A stretch of DNA of 32,012 nt from Anaerolineales bacterium UBA2317 (GCA_002345215.1 DDVH01000061.1:24503-56514), one strand, 5' to 3'; shown: positions 23,432 to 31,445, numbered from the stretch's first letter. Notes: a model not told the origin generated them from the sequence alone. Numbers and translations are program-made.

Positions 23432-24733
23432 TTACTTGCCCATCACTTGCAACATCTCATCATTACTTGCAAACTTGAATTCTTCTAAGCCGCGTTTTTT
23501 GGCTTCTTCGGCTTCAACCGCTTCAAGTTTTTTGATATCTTCTTTTGTGATAATCGGCTTATTCAAATGATTTAATTTTGCTTTTACATCATCAGGAGTT
23601 ATTTTGTTATTTGGTTCTTTTGTATTCAAATAAGCCAACACGGCTTTGGCGGCATGAGTTCCATCTTTACGAGCATAACCAACCAAACCTTCGCTTGCTT
23701 TGCGAGACCATCCGCCGACGAACACGCCTTCAATTGTAGATTCATAAGATATGTTATCAATCGGGAATTTTGGATTTTCATTTTTTATAAATTCATTTGA
23801 TTTTGCAGGCAAGCCAAACGAATCATCCACTTTGTCACCAATCGCAAAGATAACTGTATCAACATCTAATAAATGTTTTTTACCCGTGCCTTTGGCTGAA
23901 GTGTGACCATTTTCATGCACTAAAATATTTTCTTCAATTTCAAGTTGTTTCAAAATGCCATTTTCACCAAGCATTCGTGATGGCGAAGCCAACATTTCAA
24001 AATGAAAGCGCGCATTTTTTGTTTTAGGATCTGCTTTGGGTAAAGCCTCAAGTATCTTTGCTTTCCCAGCTTCCACGTCCACATGAAGCGGGTCTAATAT
24101 CGAATGCATACGCTTCATCTCATTTTCAAAATCTTCCATGTCAAGGTAGCAAATCAAATGTTTCATTTCTTCTTTAGTGAAATTCACATCCGAAGGTCCG
24201 CGCCTTACAATCGAAATAATATCTTCGGCATCGCGGTAGTAAATTAAATATCGTGCAATATCAATCATCACATTGCCTGCGCCAATAATGGCACAGCGTT
24301 TTCCAATCCGAAATTGTTTTTGGCTGAATGGCGGCAAACCATTATAGTGATACACCAAATCCTTTGCGTGATACACACCTTCTAAATCTTCACCGGGCAA
24401 ACCCAACCATTTTGTGCCTTGCGCGCCAGCCGAAACTAAAATTGCATCAAAGCCCATTTCACGAATTTGGTCAATTGTGAAATCACCATTTTTACTAACA
24501 GAAACATTTCCGTAATAATCAATGTTGGCATTATCCAGCACCTGACGAAACTGCTTTCGCAAACCTTCTTTCATTGTATGTTTATCAAGAAAAATTCCAT
24601 ATTCTGCTAACCCGCCTGCTTTAAAATCTCGGTTGAATAATGCCACGCGCACGCCATTGTTTGCAAGTTCACGCGCACCGAATAAGCCGGCAGGTCCTGC
24701 ACCAATGACCGCTACAAATTTTTGATTGTCCAC
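23432..24733 (-). CDS. GltD-like FAD/NAD(P)-dependent oxidoreductase
   Basis: 433 residues with two nucleotide-binding folds: FAD site VAVIGAGPAGLFGARELA at the N-terminus, a second dinucleotide motif CAIIGAGNVMIDIARYL (NAD(P)H), and VFVGGWSRKASEGLVGYARKDG at the FAD flavin-closing end. GGLAEYGIFLDK is the GltD/adrenodoxin-reductase-type signature. It lacks the N-terminal Fe-S domain of GltD (only two cysteines). The start is a GTG at 24733 with AAGGAG nine bases upstream. A minus-strand promoter TTGTGA-17-TATAAT lies just beyond. It immediately precedes the DHOD-like gene, so electron transfer from NAD(P)H through FAD to the FMN partner is a plausible pathway. Confidence 0.88.
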   Translation of the reverse strand: MDNQKFVAVIGAGPAGLFGARELANNGVRVALFNRDFKAGGLAEYGIFLDKHTMKEGLRKQFRQVLDNANIDYYGNVSVSKNGDFTIDQIREMGFDAILVSAGAQGTKWLGLPGEDLEGVYHAKDLVYHYNGLPPFSQKQFRIGKRCAIIGAGNVMIDIARYLIYYRDAEDIISIVRRGPSDVNFTKEEMKHLICYLDMEDFENEMKRMHSILDPLHVDVEAGKAKILEALPKADPKTKNARFHFEMLASPSRMLGENGILKQLEIEENILVHENGHTSAKGTGKKHLLDVDTVIFAIGDKVDDSFGLPAKSNEFIKNENPKFPIDNISYESTIEGVFVGGWSRKASEGLVGYARKDGTHAAKAVLAYLNTKEPNNKITPDDVKAKLNHLNKPIITKEDIKKLEAVEAEEAKKRGLEEFKFASNDEMLQVMGK

Positions 24734-24758
24734 AGAATGATTCTCCTTAATAAAAGTG

Positions 24759-24787
24759 ATTATATTTGAAAAATTCTGGCATCACAA
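24759..24787 (-). promoter_or_regulatory. Promoter of the FAD oxidoreductase/DHOD-like pair
   Basis: On the minus strand TTGTGA (24782-24787), 17-base spacer, TATAAT (24759-24764). Predicted start about 20 bases before the GTG codon. Confidence 0.65.
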
Positions 24788-24798
24788 CCTTATAACTA

Positions 24799-24807
24799 TG
24801 CTAATAT
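24799..24807 (+). promoter_or_regulatory. Extended -10 candidate for the gene at 24831
   Basis: TGC followed by TAATAT, about 24 bases before the ATG; GGAGG follows at the proper place. No clear -35. Confidence 0.35.
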
Positions 24808-24830
24808 TAAGCAATCAATATGGAGGCACT

Positions 24831-25649
24831 ATGATTGACGATCCCAAAGAAGACCCCGCCAAAAAAATGAGGAAACTCATTGGAAGCAACTCGCCATTAA
24901 CACGCCTGCCGAAAAAAAATGAGCAGGATGAAGTTAAGAATGATGCTTCACCTCCTAAAAAAGTTGTGACATCCACCAATCGCCCGACTCAAATTTCAAA
25001 TCCAACACCCGCTTCAAAATCTACGGTCAAACCTGCTTCACCTGCGGGGGCATCCCCTAAGCCTACCAATAAATCATCTATCTTCGGTCCACGCTTCTGG
25101 ACGATTGCAAGTGTTATCTCATTGACGATTAACGGCATTACATTACTTGCGTTGCTAGTTACAGCATTCATTCTATTGCGAAATGGCTTAGGGGTTTCTG
25201 CTTTGTTAAATATGGGCAATGGCTTGTTGGGTGGCTTGTATACCAATTTTGAAAAAATGGATAGAGCCAGTATTCAAACCAACGTTGTTGTGGATACTAC
25301 CATTCCCGTTCAATTTGATTTGCAATTGAATCAACAAACCAATGTCGTGCTGAGTCAAGATGTGACCATCACCAATGCTTTGGTTACAGTCAACACCGGC
25401 GGATTAAATATCTCACGTGCCAATACCACCATTGTCTTGCCACAAGGGACGACTTTACCTGTTGTGCTAAACTTGGTTGTACCCGTGGATACAACAGTGC
25501 CAGTCACATTAAATGTGCCGGTAAATATTCCATTAAGTCAGACTCAATTGCACGAACCCTTTACTGGTTTACAAGATGTAGTCCGCCCGTTTTATTGCAT
25601 GATTAATGCTAACGCAGTCAATTTGAACGGTGAGCCGATTTGTAGGTAA
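24831..25649 (+). CDS. Unknown single-pass membrane protein with beta-rich repeats
   Basis: 272 residues, not recognised. The first ~85 residues are cytoplasmic, charged then Pro/Ser/Thr/Lys-rich (likely disordered). One membrane helix follows at ~90-116 (FWTIASVISLTINGITLLALL). The outer part (~145-245) is Val/Thr/Asn-rich with repeating short beta patterns such as TTLPVVLNLVVPVDTTVPVTL. Two Cys (PFYCMIN and the C-terminal PICR) could form a disulphide. The ATG at 24831 is chosen because GGAGG lies five bases upstream; the open frame extends to 24756 across the promoter. The repeat at 25674 follows. Confidence 0.78.
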   Translation: MIDDPKEDPAKKMRKLIGSNSPLTRLPKKNEQDEVKNDASPPKKVVTSTNRPTQISNPTPASKSTVKPASPAGASPKPTNKSSIFGPRFWTIASVISLTINGITLLALLVTAFILLRNGLGVSALLNMGNGLLGGLYTNFEKMDRASIQTNVVVDTTIPVQFDLQLNQQTNVVLSQDVTITNALVTVNTGGLNISRANTTIVLPQGTTLPVVLNLVVPVDTTVPVTLNVPVNIPLSQTQLHEPFTGLQDVVRPFYCMINANAVNLNGEPICR

Positions 25650-25673
25650 TGTAATAAAAATCAAAAATCTTTT

Positions 25674-25742
25674 GCCACAGAGAACACAGAGAAAAATGAG
25701 GTTTAAGAGTTTTTTCTCAAAAATCTCTGTGAACTCTGTGGC
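25674..25742. repeat. Palindromic intergenic repeat (CCACAGAG family), copy 2
   Basis: Left arm GCCACAGAGAACACAGAG (25674-25691) and right arm CTCTGTGAACTCTGTGGC (25725-25742) match in 16 of 18 positions as an inverted repeat. It is the better-preserved relative of 3398-3456. Confidence 0.88.
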
Positions 25743-25773
25743 TAATTTTTAAGAAAGTCTTTCTGGAGTTAAA

Positions 25774-27033
25774 TTGAAAAATAACATCACGCAAGTCACA
25801 TTAAAAAACGGCATGAAAGTTATGCTCAAAGAAATTCACACAGCCCCAATCATCTCTTCATGGATTTGGTACAAAGTCGGCTCGCGTGATGAACCAACCG
25901 GCAAAACGGGCATTTCCCATTGGACTGAACACATGATGTTCAAAGGTACAAAAAAATTCCCTAGTGGCACATTAGATAAAGCCATTTCACGCGATGGTGG
26001 CAGATGGAATGCTTCTACCTCTCGTGACTCAACTCGTTATTTTGAAACCATGCCAGCCGATAAAATTGATTTAGCATTGCGCCTCGAAGCAGACCGCATG
26101 CAAAATACCATTATCACTGAAAAAGAAGTCGCTTCTGAAAGAACGGTGATTATTTCAGAACGTGAAGGCAGTGAAAACGAACCGACGTTTCAATTAAGTG
26201 AAGCAGTTCAACATGCCGCATTTCGTGTGCATTCATATCATCACGAAATCATTGGTGATAGAGCAGATTTGCTCACGATCACACGCGATGATTTATACAA
26301 TCACTACAAAACATATTATGTCCCGAACAATGCCATTCTTTGTCTGGCAGGTGACTTTGATACCAAAACAATGTTGAAAAAAGTTAAAGCATTGTATGAA
26401 AAAATCCCCAAAGGAAAAATTCCGCCACGCATGATTCGCCCTGAACCCCCACAAAAAGGTGAAGTGAGATTAAGCGTGGAAGGTCCCGGCGAAACGGCTT
26501 TTACTCAAATTGCCTATCACATCACCAATGCCACACATCCTGATTATTTCCCGATTCAAGTGATGGAGAGTTTACTCAATGGTGCTAGTGGACTTTCCTA
26601 TAAAACCGCTCGTTTGTATCGCGCTTTAGTGGATAAAGAATATGCAGTTGATGTTTCAGGTTGGTCAGAATCAAATATTGACCCGACTTTATATCGCATT
26701 ACCATCACACATCGCCCAGATAAAACACCTGAACAAGCATTAGCAGTGTTTGATGATGAAATCAAGAAAATACAAAATGAATTAATCACAAAAGAAGAAA
26801 TCACACGTGCTGTCAAACAAGCCAAAGCCGTGTTTGCGTATGGAAGTGAAAACATTACCCATCAAGCCTTTTGGATGGGATATACATCCATGTTTGCGGA
26901 TTACAGTTGGTACACGACCTATGTAGATAAACTTGCAAAAGTCACGCCGCAAGATGTGCAAAGAGTTGCCCAAACTTATTTACAACCATCGAATCGTGTT
27001 GTCGGTGTGTATATTCCGAAAGGTAGGGGATAA
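25774..27033 (+). CDS. M16-family zinc metallopeptidase (catalytic subunit)
   Basis: 419 residues. The inverted zinc motif HxxEH is H49-W-T-E52-H53 and the third ligand Glu129 lies 76 residues later in ISEREGSENEP, exactly the family spacing, so the site is complete. The single-length protein has two related halves typical of M16B enzymes. The start is a TTG at 25774 with TGGAG a few bases upstream and a family-like N-terminus (VTLKNGMKVML). Such peptidases degrade small peptides or process precursors. The next gene, a non-catalytic relative, follows with no gap, suggesting a heterodimer. Confidence 0.94.
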   Translation: MKNNITQVTLKNGMKVMLKEIHTAPIISSWIWYKVGSRDEPTGKTGISHWTEHMMFKGTKKFPSGTLDKAISRDGGRWNASTSRDSTRYFETMPADKIDLALRLEADRMQNTIITEKEVASERTVIISEREGSENEPTFQLSEAVQHAAFRVHSYHHEIIGDRADLLTITRDDLYNHYKTYYVPNNAILCLAGDFDTKTMLKKVKALYEKIPKGKIPPRMIRPEPPQKGEVRLSVEGPGETAFTQIAYHITNATHPDYFPIQVMESLLNGASGLSYKTARLYRALVDKEYAVDVSGWSESNIDPTLYRITITHRPDKTPEQALAVFDDEIKKIQNELITKEEITRAVKQAKAVFAYGSENITHQAFWMGYTSMFADYSWYTTYVDKLAKVTPQDVQRVAQTYLQPSNRVVGVYIPKGRG

Positions 27034-28320
27034 ATGGCTAAATCAAATTACAAACTCGCAAAATCATCTTTTCCTAGCGCAGAAGATGTGCATCAAGTCA
27101 CTTTATCAAATGGCATTACGGTTTTAGCGCGTTCCAACTTTAACAGCCCATCTATTTCAATGGGTGGCTATTTACCTGCTGGTGCAATTTTTGAAAGTGA
27201 TGAAAAACTTGGGTTGGCTGATTTTGTTTCTACATCATTAATGCGTGGTACACAAACTCGCAACTTTGATCAAATTTATAACGAGCTCGAATCTGTTGGT
27301 GCAAGCATGGGCTTTGATTCTGGTGTGCATAATACAAATTTTGGTGGGCGAGCATTGGTTGAAGATTTGCCGTTGTTGTTGCAATTGCTTGCTGAATCTT
27401 TGCAAACGCCCACATTCCCGAATGATGAAATTGAAAGACTTCGTGCTCAGTTGTTAACTGGCTTAGCACTTCGCGCACAAGACACTTCTGAAATGTCGAG
27501 CTTGGTGTTTGAAGAAATTTTGTATGAAAATCATCCGTATGGCAGACCTAATGATGGATTTGTAGAAACGATTCAATCTATTACACGTGATGATATGGAA
27601 AAATTTCATCGCCTCTTTTTCGGACCGCGAGGCATGGTCATTGCTATTGTAGGTGCGATTCAGCCCAAGCAGGCTGTCGAAGCAGTAGAAAAGTTTTTCG
27701 GAGCGTGGCAGGTTGAAGGTCAGAAAGAAGCGCAAGAACTCCCACCATTGAATCCAATTAAGAAAATTGTCAAACGTCATCATACAATCGAAGAAAAATC
27801 TCAATCCGATTTGGTGATTGGCACATTAGCACCGACTCGAAAAAGTGAAGATTATATGGCGGCATCGTTAGGAAATTCTGTGTTGGGTCAATTCGGCATG
27901 ATGGGGCGGATTGGAAATGTGGTGCGTGAAAAATCTGGCTTGGCGTATTATGCTTATTCATCTTTGAATTCTGGAATTGGACCTGGTAGTTGGGAAGTGA
28001 ACGCGGGTGTGAACCCAAAGAATTTGAATAAGGCAATTGATTTGGTTGAAAAAGAATTAAAGAAATTTGTAAAACAAGGCGTGACGAAAAATGAATTGGA
28101 AGATAGCAAAGCCAATTACATTGGGCGTTTGCCGCTTTCTTTAGAATCGAATGGTGGCGTAGTGAGTGCGATATTAAATATTCATCGTTATGAATTGGGC
28201 ATGGATTATTATCAACGCTATGAAAGTTTGGTACGCAGTGTCAAGCGTGAAGATGTAGTGGAAGTTGCTAGAAAATATATTGACCCAAGCAAGTTGGTGA
28301 TTGCGACGGCAGGACCATAG
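27034..28320 (+). CDS. M16-family peptidase-like protein without zinc site
   Basis: 428 residues with the same fold as its neighbour (VTLSNGITVLARSNFNSPS at the start; REKSGLAYYAYSSLNSG in the C-terminal half, a conserved substrate-binding region). At the HxxEH position it reads LADFV, and no zinc ligands are seen, so it should be inactive by itself. In MPP and bacterial M16B pairs the inactive subunit completes the chamber and binds substrate. It starts directly after the stop of the catalytic gene. The R-Y pair expected in the C-terminal half is not resolved by eye. Confidence 0.92.
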   Translation: MAKSNYKLAKSSFPSAEDVHQVTLSNGITVLARSNFNSPSISMGGYLPAGAIFESDEKLGLADFVSTSLMRGTQTRNFDQIYNELESVGASMGFDSGVHNTNFGGRALVEDLPLLLQLLAESLQTPTFPNDEIERLRAQLLTGLALRAQDTSEMSSLVFEEILYENHPYGRPNDGFVETIQSITRDDMEKFHRLFFGPRGMVIAIVGAIQPKQAVEAVEKFFGAWQVEGQKEAQELPPLNPIKKIVKRHHTIEEKSQSDLVIGTLAPTRKSEDYMAASLGNSVLGQFGMMGRIGNVVREKSGLAYYAYSSLNSGIGPGSWEVNAGVNPKNLNKAIDLVEKELKKFVKQGVTKNELEDSKANYIGRLPLSLESNGGVVSAILNIHRYELGMDYYQRYESLVRSVKREDVVEVARKYIDPSKLVIATAGP

Positions 28321-28323
28321 ACA

Positions 28324-28411
28324 TGTCATTGCGAGCCATGAAGTGGCGAAGCAATCTTCAAATATAAATATGAGATTGCTTCGTCGTGACTTTGTCACTC
28401 CTCGCAATGCC
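28324..28411. repeat. MITE-like palindromic repeat (CATTGCGAG family)
   Basis: Arms TGTCATTGCGAG and GCGAAGCAATCT (28324-28357) are inverted as AGATTGCTTCGTC and CTCGCAATG (28373-28409). The CATTGCGAG...GAAGCAATCT unit is a short palindromic repeat seen in many bacterial genomes. It fills the gap before acpS and gives it its upstream region. Confidence 0.88.
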
Positions 28412-28422
28412 GAGAATCAAAA

Positions 28423-28791
28423 ATGAATTTAAGAACCGGTGTTGACCTTATTGAAATCTCTCGCGTGCGTGATGCTATTGAGCGTCACGGTGAGCGATTT
28501 TTATCACGCATGTTTACGGATAATGAGCAACGTGAATGTGGCGGACGAGTTTGGTCACTTGCAGCGAGGTTCGCCGCGAAAGAAGCAACATCCAAAGCGT
28601 TAGGGCTTGGGATTGGTGATGTACGTTGGTTAGATATTGAAATCCGTTCAGATGAAAACAAAGCGCCGTATATTGTTCTGCATGGCGAAGGGGAACGAAT
28701 CGCAAAACAAAAAGGCTTATCGAATTGGGCTGTGAGTTTAAGTCACACTGAGGAACATGCTATGGCATTTGTGGTGGCGATAGGAGGATGA
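28423..28791 (+). CDS. acpS: Holo-[acyl-carrier-protein] synthase
   Basis: 122 residues, the AcpS length. It transfers 4'-phosphopantetheine from CoA to a Ser of apo-ACP, activating fatty-acid synthesis. The metal-binding Asp is in GVDLIEISR (N-terminal), and the catalytic/CoA motif AARFAAKEATSKAL with Glu in FAAKEA is intact; the C-terminal SLSHTEEHAMAFVVA is also conserved. The ATG has no clear ribosome site; a repeat lies directly upstream. The lipoprotein gene starts one base after its stop. Confidence 0.96.
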   Translation: MNLRTGVDLIEISRVRDAIERHGERFLSRMFTDNEQRECGGRVWSLAARFAAKEATSKALGLGIGDVRWLDIEIRSDENKAPYIVLHGEGERIAKQKGLSNWAVSLSHTEEHAMAFVVAIGG

Positions 28792-28792
28792 T

Positions 28793-30043
28793 ATGAAAAT
28801 AACAAATCTCTTTTTTGTTGTATTGATTCTTTCTGCTTGTACTTCACCTCAGACTGCCGAAGTCTTAGAGAGTTCAGCAGTCTCGCCAACCCAAACCCTT
28901 GCAATGGCTAATGTGACTCCAACAAACACAGTTGCACCGACTTCTACCATAACGCCAATTCCACTTACTGCTACTTCAATGGCTTTATACTTTAACTATG
29001 AAATTGACCTAAATGCCCCAAGTGAAGATGTTGAAATCATAAAAAAGGGGTTCGCCTATGTCCATACATATATTACAGAGGTTTTTGGCGAGGCTATTCC
29101 CGTTGAAATACAACCTTCGATAAGGATAAAAATCGTTGCATCAGGCAATGGCAATCCGGATCCAGGTGCCGGCGGTGCTTGTTGTACAGCGCTTGACAAA
29201 AATGGATCCCAAATTTTTATTGATGTTCTCCATCCTGAATGGATAGCGAATGTACATCAGCCGACAATGATGTGGTCAGCTGAAAAGAACGCCTTAATAA
29301 TACCTGCTCATGAATATGTCCATGCTTGGCAGTTTTCATTGGGTTGTTTAAGGATTAATCACCAACCACTTGGTGATTGGATGAATGAAGGAATTGCACA
29401 TTATCTTGCTCATCAAATGATTATCAAAAATGGAATACTTAAACAAAACATTATCGAAAAATCGATGATTCAAGGTGCAAGCTTCACAGGCGAGATAGGT
29501 GCACCTCTCAAAGATTTTTTTGGACCTGGATCGAAAATCTGGCCTGGGCATATCGGTTACTTTGCGGTAAAAAATCTGGTTGAGAATTCAAGCACAGGTA
29601 TCCTGTCAATAAAAACTTTATGTGAAGATGTGGCTAACGGTATTGATTTCGAACAAGCCTTTAAACAAAATTTTGGACTGGAACTGGAAGACTTTTATAC
29701 AAAGTTTGAAACCTTTCGTACGAACTCTGGTATGTCGGTACAAGGTAGAGTAATTGGCGATATAGAACCATTAAAGTATAATGAGTTATTAATAGTACTT
29801 TGTAATCATGAACTGGCGTTTTGTTTAGATACAGCAACTGTTAATCAAGATGGTTCATTTATAGTTGTTGACTTAGCGATGGGTTTACATTCCATTGAAA
29901 TAAAAAATATTAAAAATGGCGAAACAATTGGTTGGTACAATGAGAATGGAATTTCACCAAAAGCATGCGCAACCAAAATTTCATTCCCAAGAATTTCATT
30001 CAGTGAATTAATCATAAATTTACAGCAACAAGAGTGCCCTTAG
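28793..30043 (+). CDS. Lipoprotein with gluzincin-type metallopeptidase domain
   Basis: 416 residues. A lipoprotein signal peptide ends at Cys16 (lipobox LSAC), followed by a Thr/Pro-rich linker (~30-62). The mature part carries HEYVH (His173-His177) in IIPAHEYVHAWQ, and WMNEGIAHYLA (Glu199) gives the third zinc ligand, the HExxH...E pattern of gluzincin peptidases (MA clan). A C-terminal beta-rich domain (~325-416) resembles a carboxypeptidase-regulatory-like or Ig-like module. AGGAGG just before the ATG, inside the acpS end, supports the start. It should sit outside the cytoplasmic membrane. The substrate is unknown. Confidence 0.82.
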   Translation: MKITNLFFVVLILSACTSPQTAEVLESSAVSPTQTLAMANVTPTNTVAPTSTITPIPLTATSMALYFNYEIDLNAPSEDVEIIKKGFAYVHTYITEVFGEAIPVEIQPSIRIKIVASGNGNPDPGAGGACCTALDKNGSQIFIDVLHPEWIANVHQPTMMWSAEKNALIIPAHEYVHAWQFSLGCLRINHQPLGDWMNEGIAHYLAHQMIIKNGILKQNIIEKSMIQGASFTGEIGAPLKDFFGPGSKIWPGHIGYFAVKNLVENSSTGILSIKTLCEDVANGIDFEQAFKQNFGLELEDFYTKFETFRTNSGMSVQGRVIGDIEPLKYNELLIVLCNHELAFCLDTATVNQDGSFIVVDLAMGLHSIEIKNIKNGETIGWYNENGISPKACATKISFPRISFSELIINLQQQECP

Positions 30044-30069
30044 TTCGCTGATTAAGCAGTTGGTTAAAT

Positions 30070-30100
30070 AAAAACTCCCGTGTGCCAGTTACACGGGAGT
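30070..30100 (-). terminator. Terminator of the ATPase/small-protein operon
   Basis: ACTCCCGTGT and ACACGGGAGT form a perfect 10-bp stem around a seven-base loop; on the minus strand it is followed by TTTTTATTT. It may also stop some plus-strand read-through, but there is no T-run on that side. Confidence 0.85.
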
Positions 30101-30138
30101 CTGCAAGAGATATAGAAAATGGCGAAAAAAACTATATC

Positions 30139-30381
30139 TCAATTTGCCTTTTGGTCTTCTACACCTACCCAAAAGTGACCGGGCATAATCGGGCGGTAAG
30201 GGCGCACAATTAACTTTCCAAATTCAAATTGTTTTTGATTCGTTTCCAACATACTCGGATGCACCAAACACAAATCTGGTTTGCGTCCAAACTTTTTGAA
30301 ATAATATTCCATCGCTTTTTGAATCTTCACGCTCAAAGTTGTTTTGGGGTCATTGTCAAACCATAAAAGTCCAGTGTGCAT
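30139..30381 (-). CDS. Unknown small protein
   Basis: 80 residues, not recognised. It starts MHTGLLWFDNDPKTTLSVKI and is predicted to be a soluble alpha/beta fold with a helix around KIQKAMEYYFKKFG, a strand PDLCLVHPSML, and a C-terminal beta part (KLIVRPYRPIMPGHFWVG). No known motif is seen. AAGGATG lies just before the start. It is 12 bases after the ATPase gene and shares its promoter and terminator, so it probably works with it. Confidence 0.72.
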   Translation of the reverse strand: MHTGLLWFDNDPKTTLSVKIQKAMEYYFKKFGRKPDLCLVHPSMLETNQKQFEFGKLIVRPYRPIMPGHFWVGVEDQKAN

Positions 30382-30393
30382 AATTCATCCTTT

Positions 30394-31182
30394 CTATTCA
30401 ATCGAAGGTGCATAAAAGCCCAACAATTTATCATTCTCACGCATAGCAAATTGATTCAAGTCCGCTAGTGAGGCATCACGGTTGCCAGTTAACAAATACG
30501 CATTGTCAGAATTTTCAATACGAGCAAATAAACGCGTATGGAAAAATTCCAACCATTCTTTTAGATGAGAAGCCCGCTTCGCATTTAAGGTGATAAATGT
30601 CCAAACGCGGCGACTAGTGCCACGCAGAAGCAACCAACGCAAATTTTGTGTGGCTTGCTCATCAAGTTTGGTCATGGCTTCTAAGTCATCAATCAATAAC
30701 AACACAGATTGTTGTTCGCCCTTGTTACGATGTGCCCATGTTACTAATGATTCCAATAACTCTTTGGTGTTGTAATCTCCAGTTTGATATAAAAAGTTAT
30801 TATTTTGGTCTTTATAAAACTTTTTCCATTCGTCTGGATATTGAGTGACAACGGCATATTGCACTTCATTTTGTGCGTAAGTTAAATCCACTGCGCGGGC
30901 GATGGTTTGTAAGAGCAATGTTTTGTCACTTTTTTCATCACCAACGATGAGAATGGGACCTGGAATAGGGTCAGATAAATTAAGTAAAACGGGTAAATCA
31001 TCTTCGGCGATGCCGAGGAAGAGTGCATGTTGTGGAAGTGGGGTGATTTGATTTAAGATAGACGTCAACGCGGGTAGCACAGGTTGAACTTTAGGAAGAG
31101 GCGGGTTTGTATCCGCTTGCTTTTCTTGTGCAAGTTCGGTTAAGGCTTCTATCATTAGGTCAAATTTTTTGAAATTATCCAT
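30394..31182 (-). CDS. P-loop-like ATPase with altered Walker A
   Basis: 262 residues. The Walker A-like loop is GDEKSDKT (Gly81-Thr88), in which the last Gly of GxxxxGK[ST] is Asp86. A proper Walker B follows in VLLLIDDLEAM (Asp165-Asp166, Glu168) and an arginine-containing LLLRGTSRRVWTFITLN afterwards. Around it the order resembles FtsK/HerA-type or AAA-like motor domains, but the protein is short, with only one domain and no membrane segment. Whether it binds ATP is uncertain. The ATG at 31182 lies one base past an 18-base palindrome and the promoter is just upstream, giving a very short leader. A small gene follows in the same operon. Confidence 0.75.
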   Translation of the reverse strand: MDNFKKFDLMIEALTELAQEKQADTNPPLPKVQPVLPALTSILNQITPLPQHALFLGIAEDDLPVLLNLSDPIPGPILIVGDEKSDKTLLLQTIARAVDLTYAQNEVQYAVVTQYPDEWKKFYKDQNNNFLYQTGDYNTKELLESLVTWAHRNKGEQQSVLLLIDDLEAMTKLDEQATQNLRWLLLRGTSRRVWTFITLNAKRASHLKEWLEFFHTRLFARIENSDNAYLLTGNRDASLADLNQFAMRENDKLLGFYAPSIE

Positions 31183-31183
31183 A

Positions 31184-31201
31184 TTAGAACACTTGTTCTA
31201 A
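31184..31201. promoter_or_regulatory. LexA-like palindromic operator
   Basis: TTAGAACA and TGTTCTAA are perfect inverse halves around CT. The core GAAC-N4-GTTC matches the form of LexA (SOS) boxes of Gram-positive bacteria. It starts at the -10 element and covers the predicted +1 of the ATPase promoter, a classical repressor position. Other dimeric repressors cannot be excluded. Confidence 0.6.
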
Positions 31202-31229
31202 TAATATATCATTTGTTTTGAAATGTCAA
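31201..31229 (-). promoter_or_regulatory. Promoter of the ATPase operon
   Basis: On the minus strand a perfect TTGACA (31224-31229) and TATTAT (31201-31206) are 17 bases apart. Confidence 0.8.
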
Positions 31230-31277
31230 GTGGCAGTTTATCTTCATCATATTAAGTTCATTGCTATGCGCTTTGTA

Positions 31278-31305
31278 TTGACGTTCTGAATTGTTTTGGT
31301 ATAAT
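31278..31305 (+). promoter_or_regulatory. Promoter of the tRNA-tuf operon
   Basis: TTGACG (31278-31283), 16-base spacer, TATAAT (31300-31305) with an extended TGG before it. CTGCC follows the -10 as a GC-rich discriminator, common at stable-RNA promoters under growth-rate control. Confidence 0.78.
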
Positions 31306-31323
31306 CTGCCTGCTTAATTCCTT

Positions 31324-31396
31324 GCCGATGTAGCTCAGTTGGTAGAGCACCCGCCTTGTAAGCGGGCGGTCACGAGTTCGAGTCTCGTCATCGGCT
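31324..31396 (+). tRNA. tRNA-Thr (anticodon TGT)
   Basis: 73 bases, a full cloverleaf: acceptor GCCGATG/CATCGGC, D-arm AGCTCAGTTGGTAGAGC, anticodon loop CTTGTAA with TGT, and TpsiC arm with GTTCGAG. CCA is not encoded. Confidence 0.97.
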
Positions 31397-31445
31397 CTGT
31401 GTTATAAAAGGAGTGAAAGCAGTAAGAAATTTAAAAATTTATTGA

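Noticed and set aside
24756..24830. Longer start for the membrane protein at 24831
   Set aside because: It crosses the divergent promoters, while GGAGG precedes the ATG at 24831.
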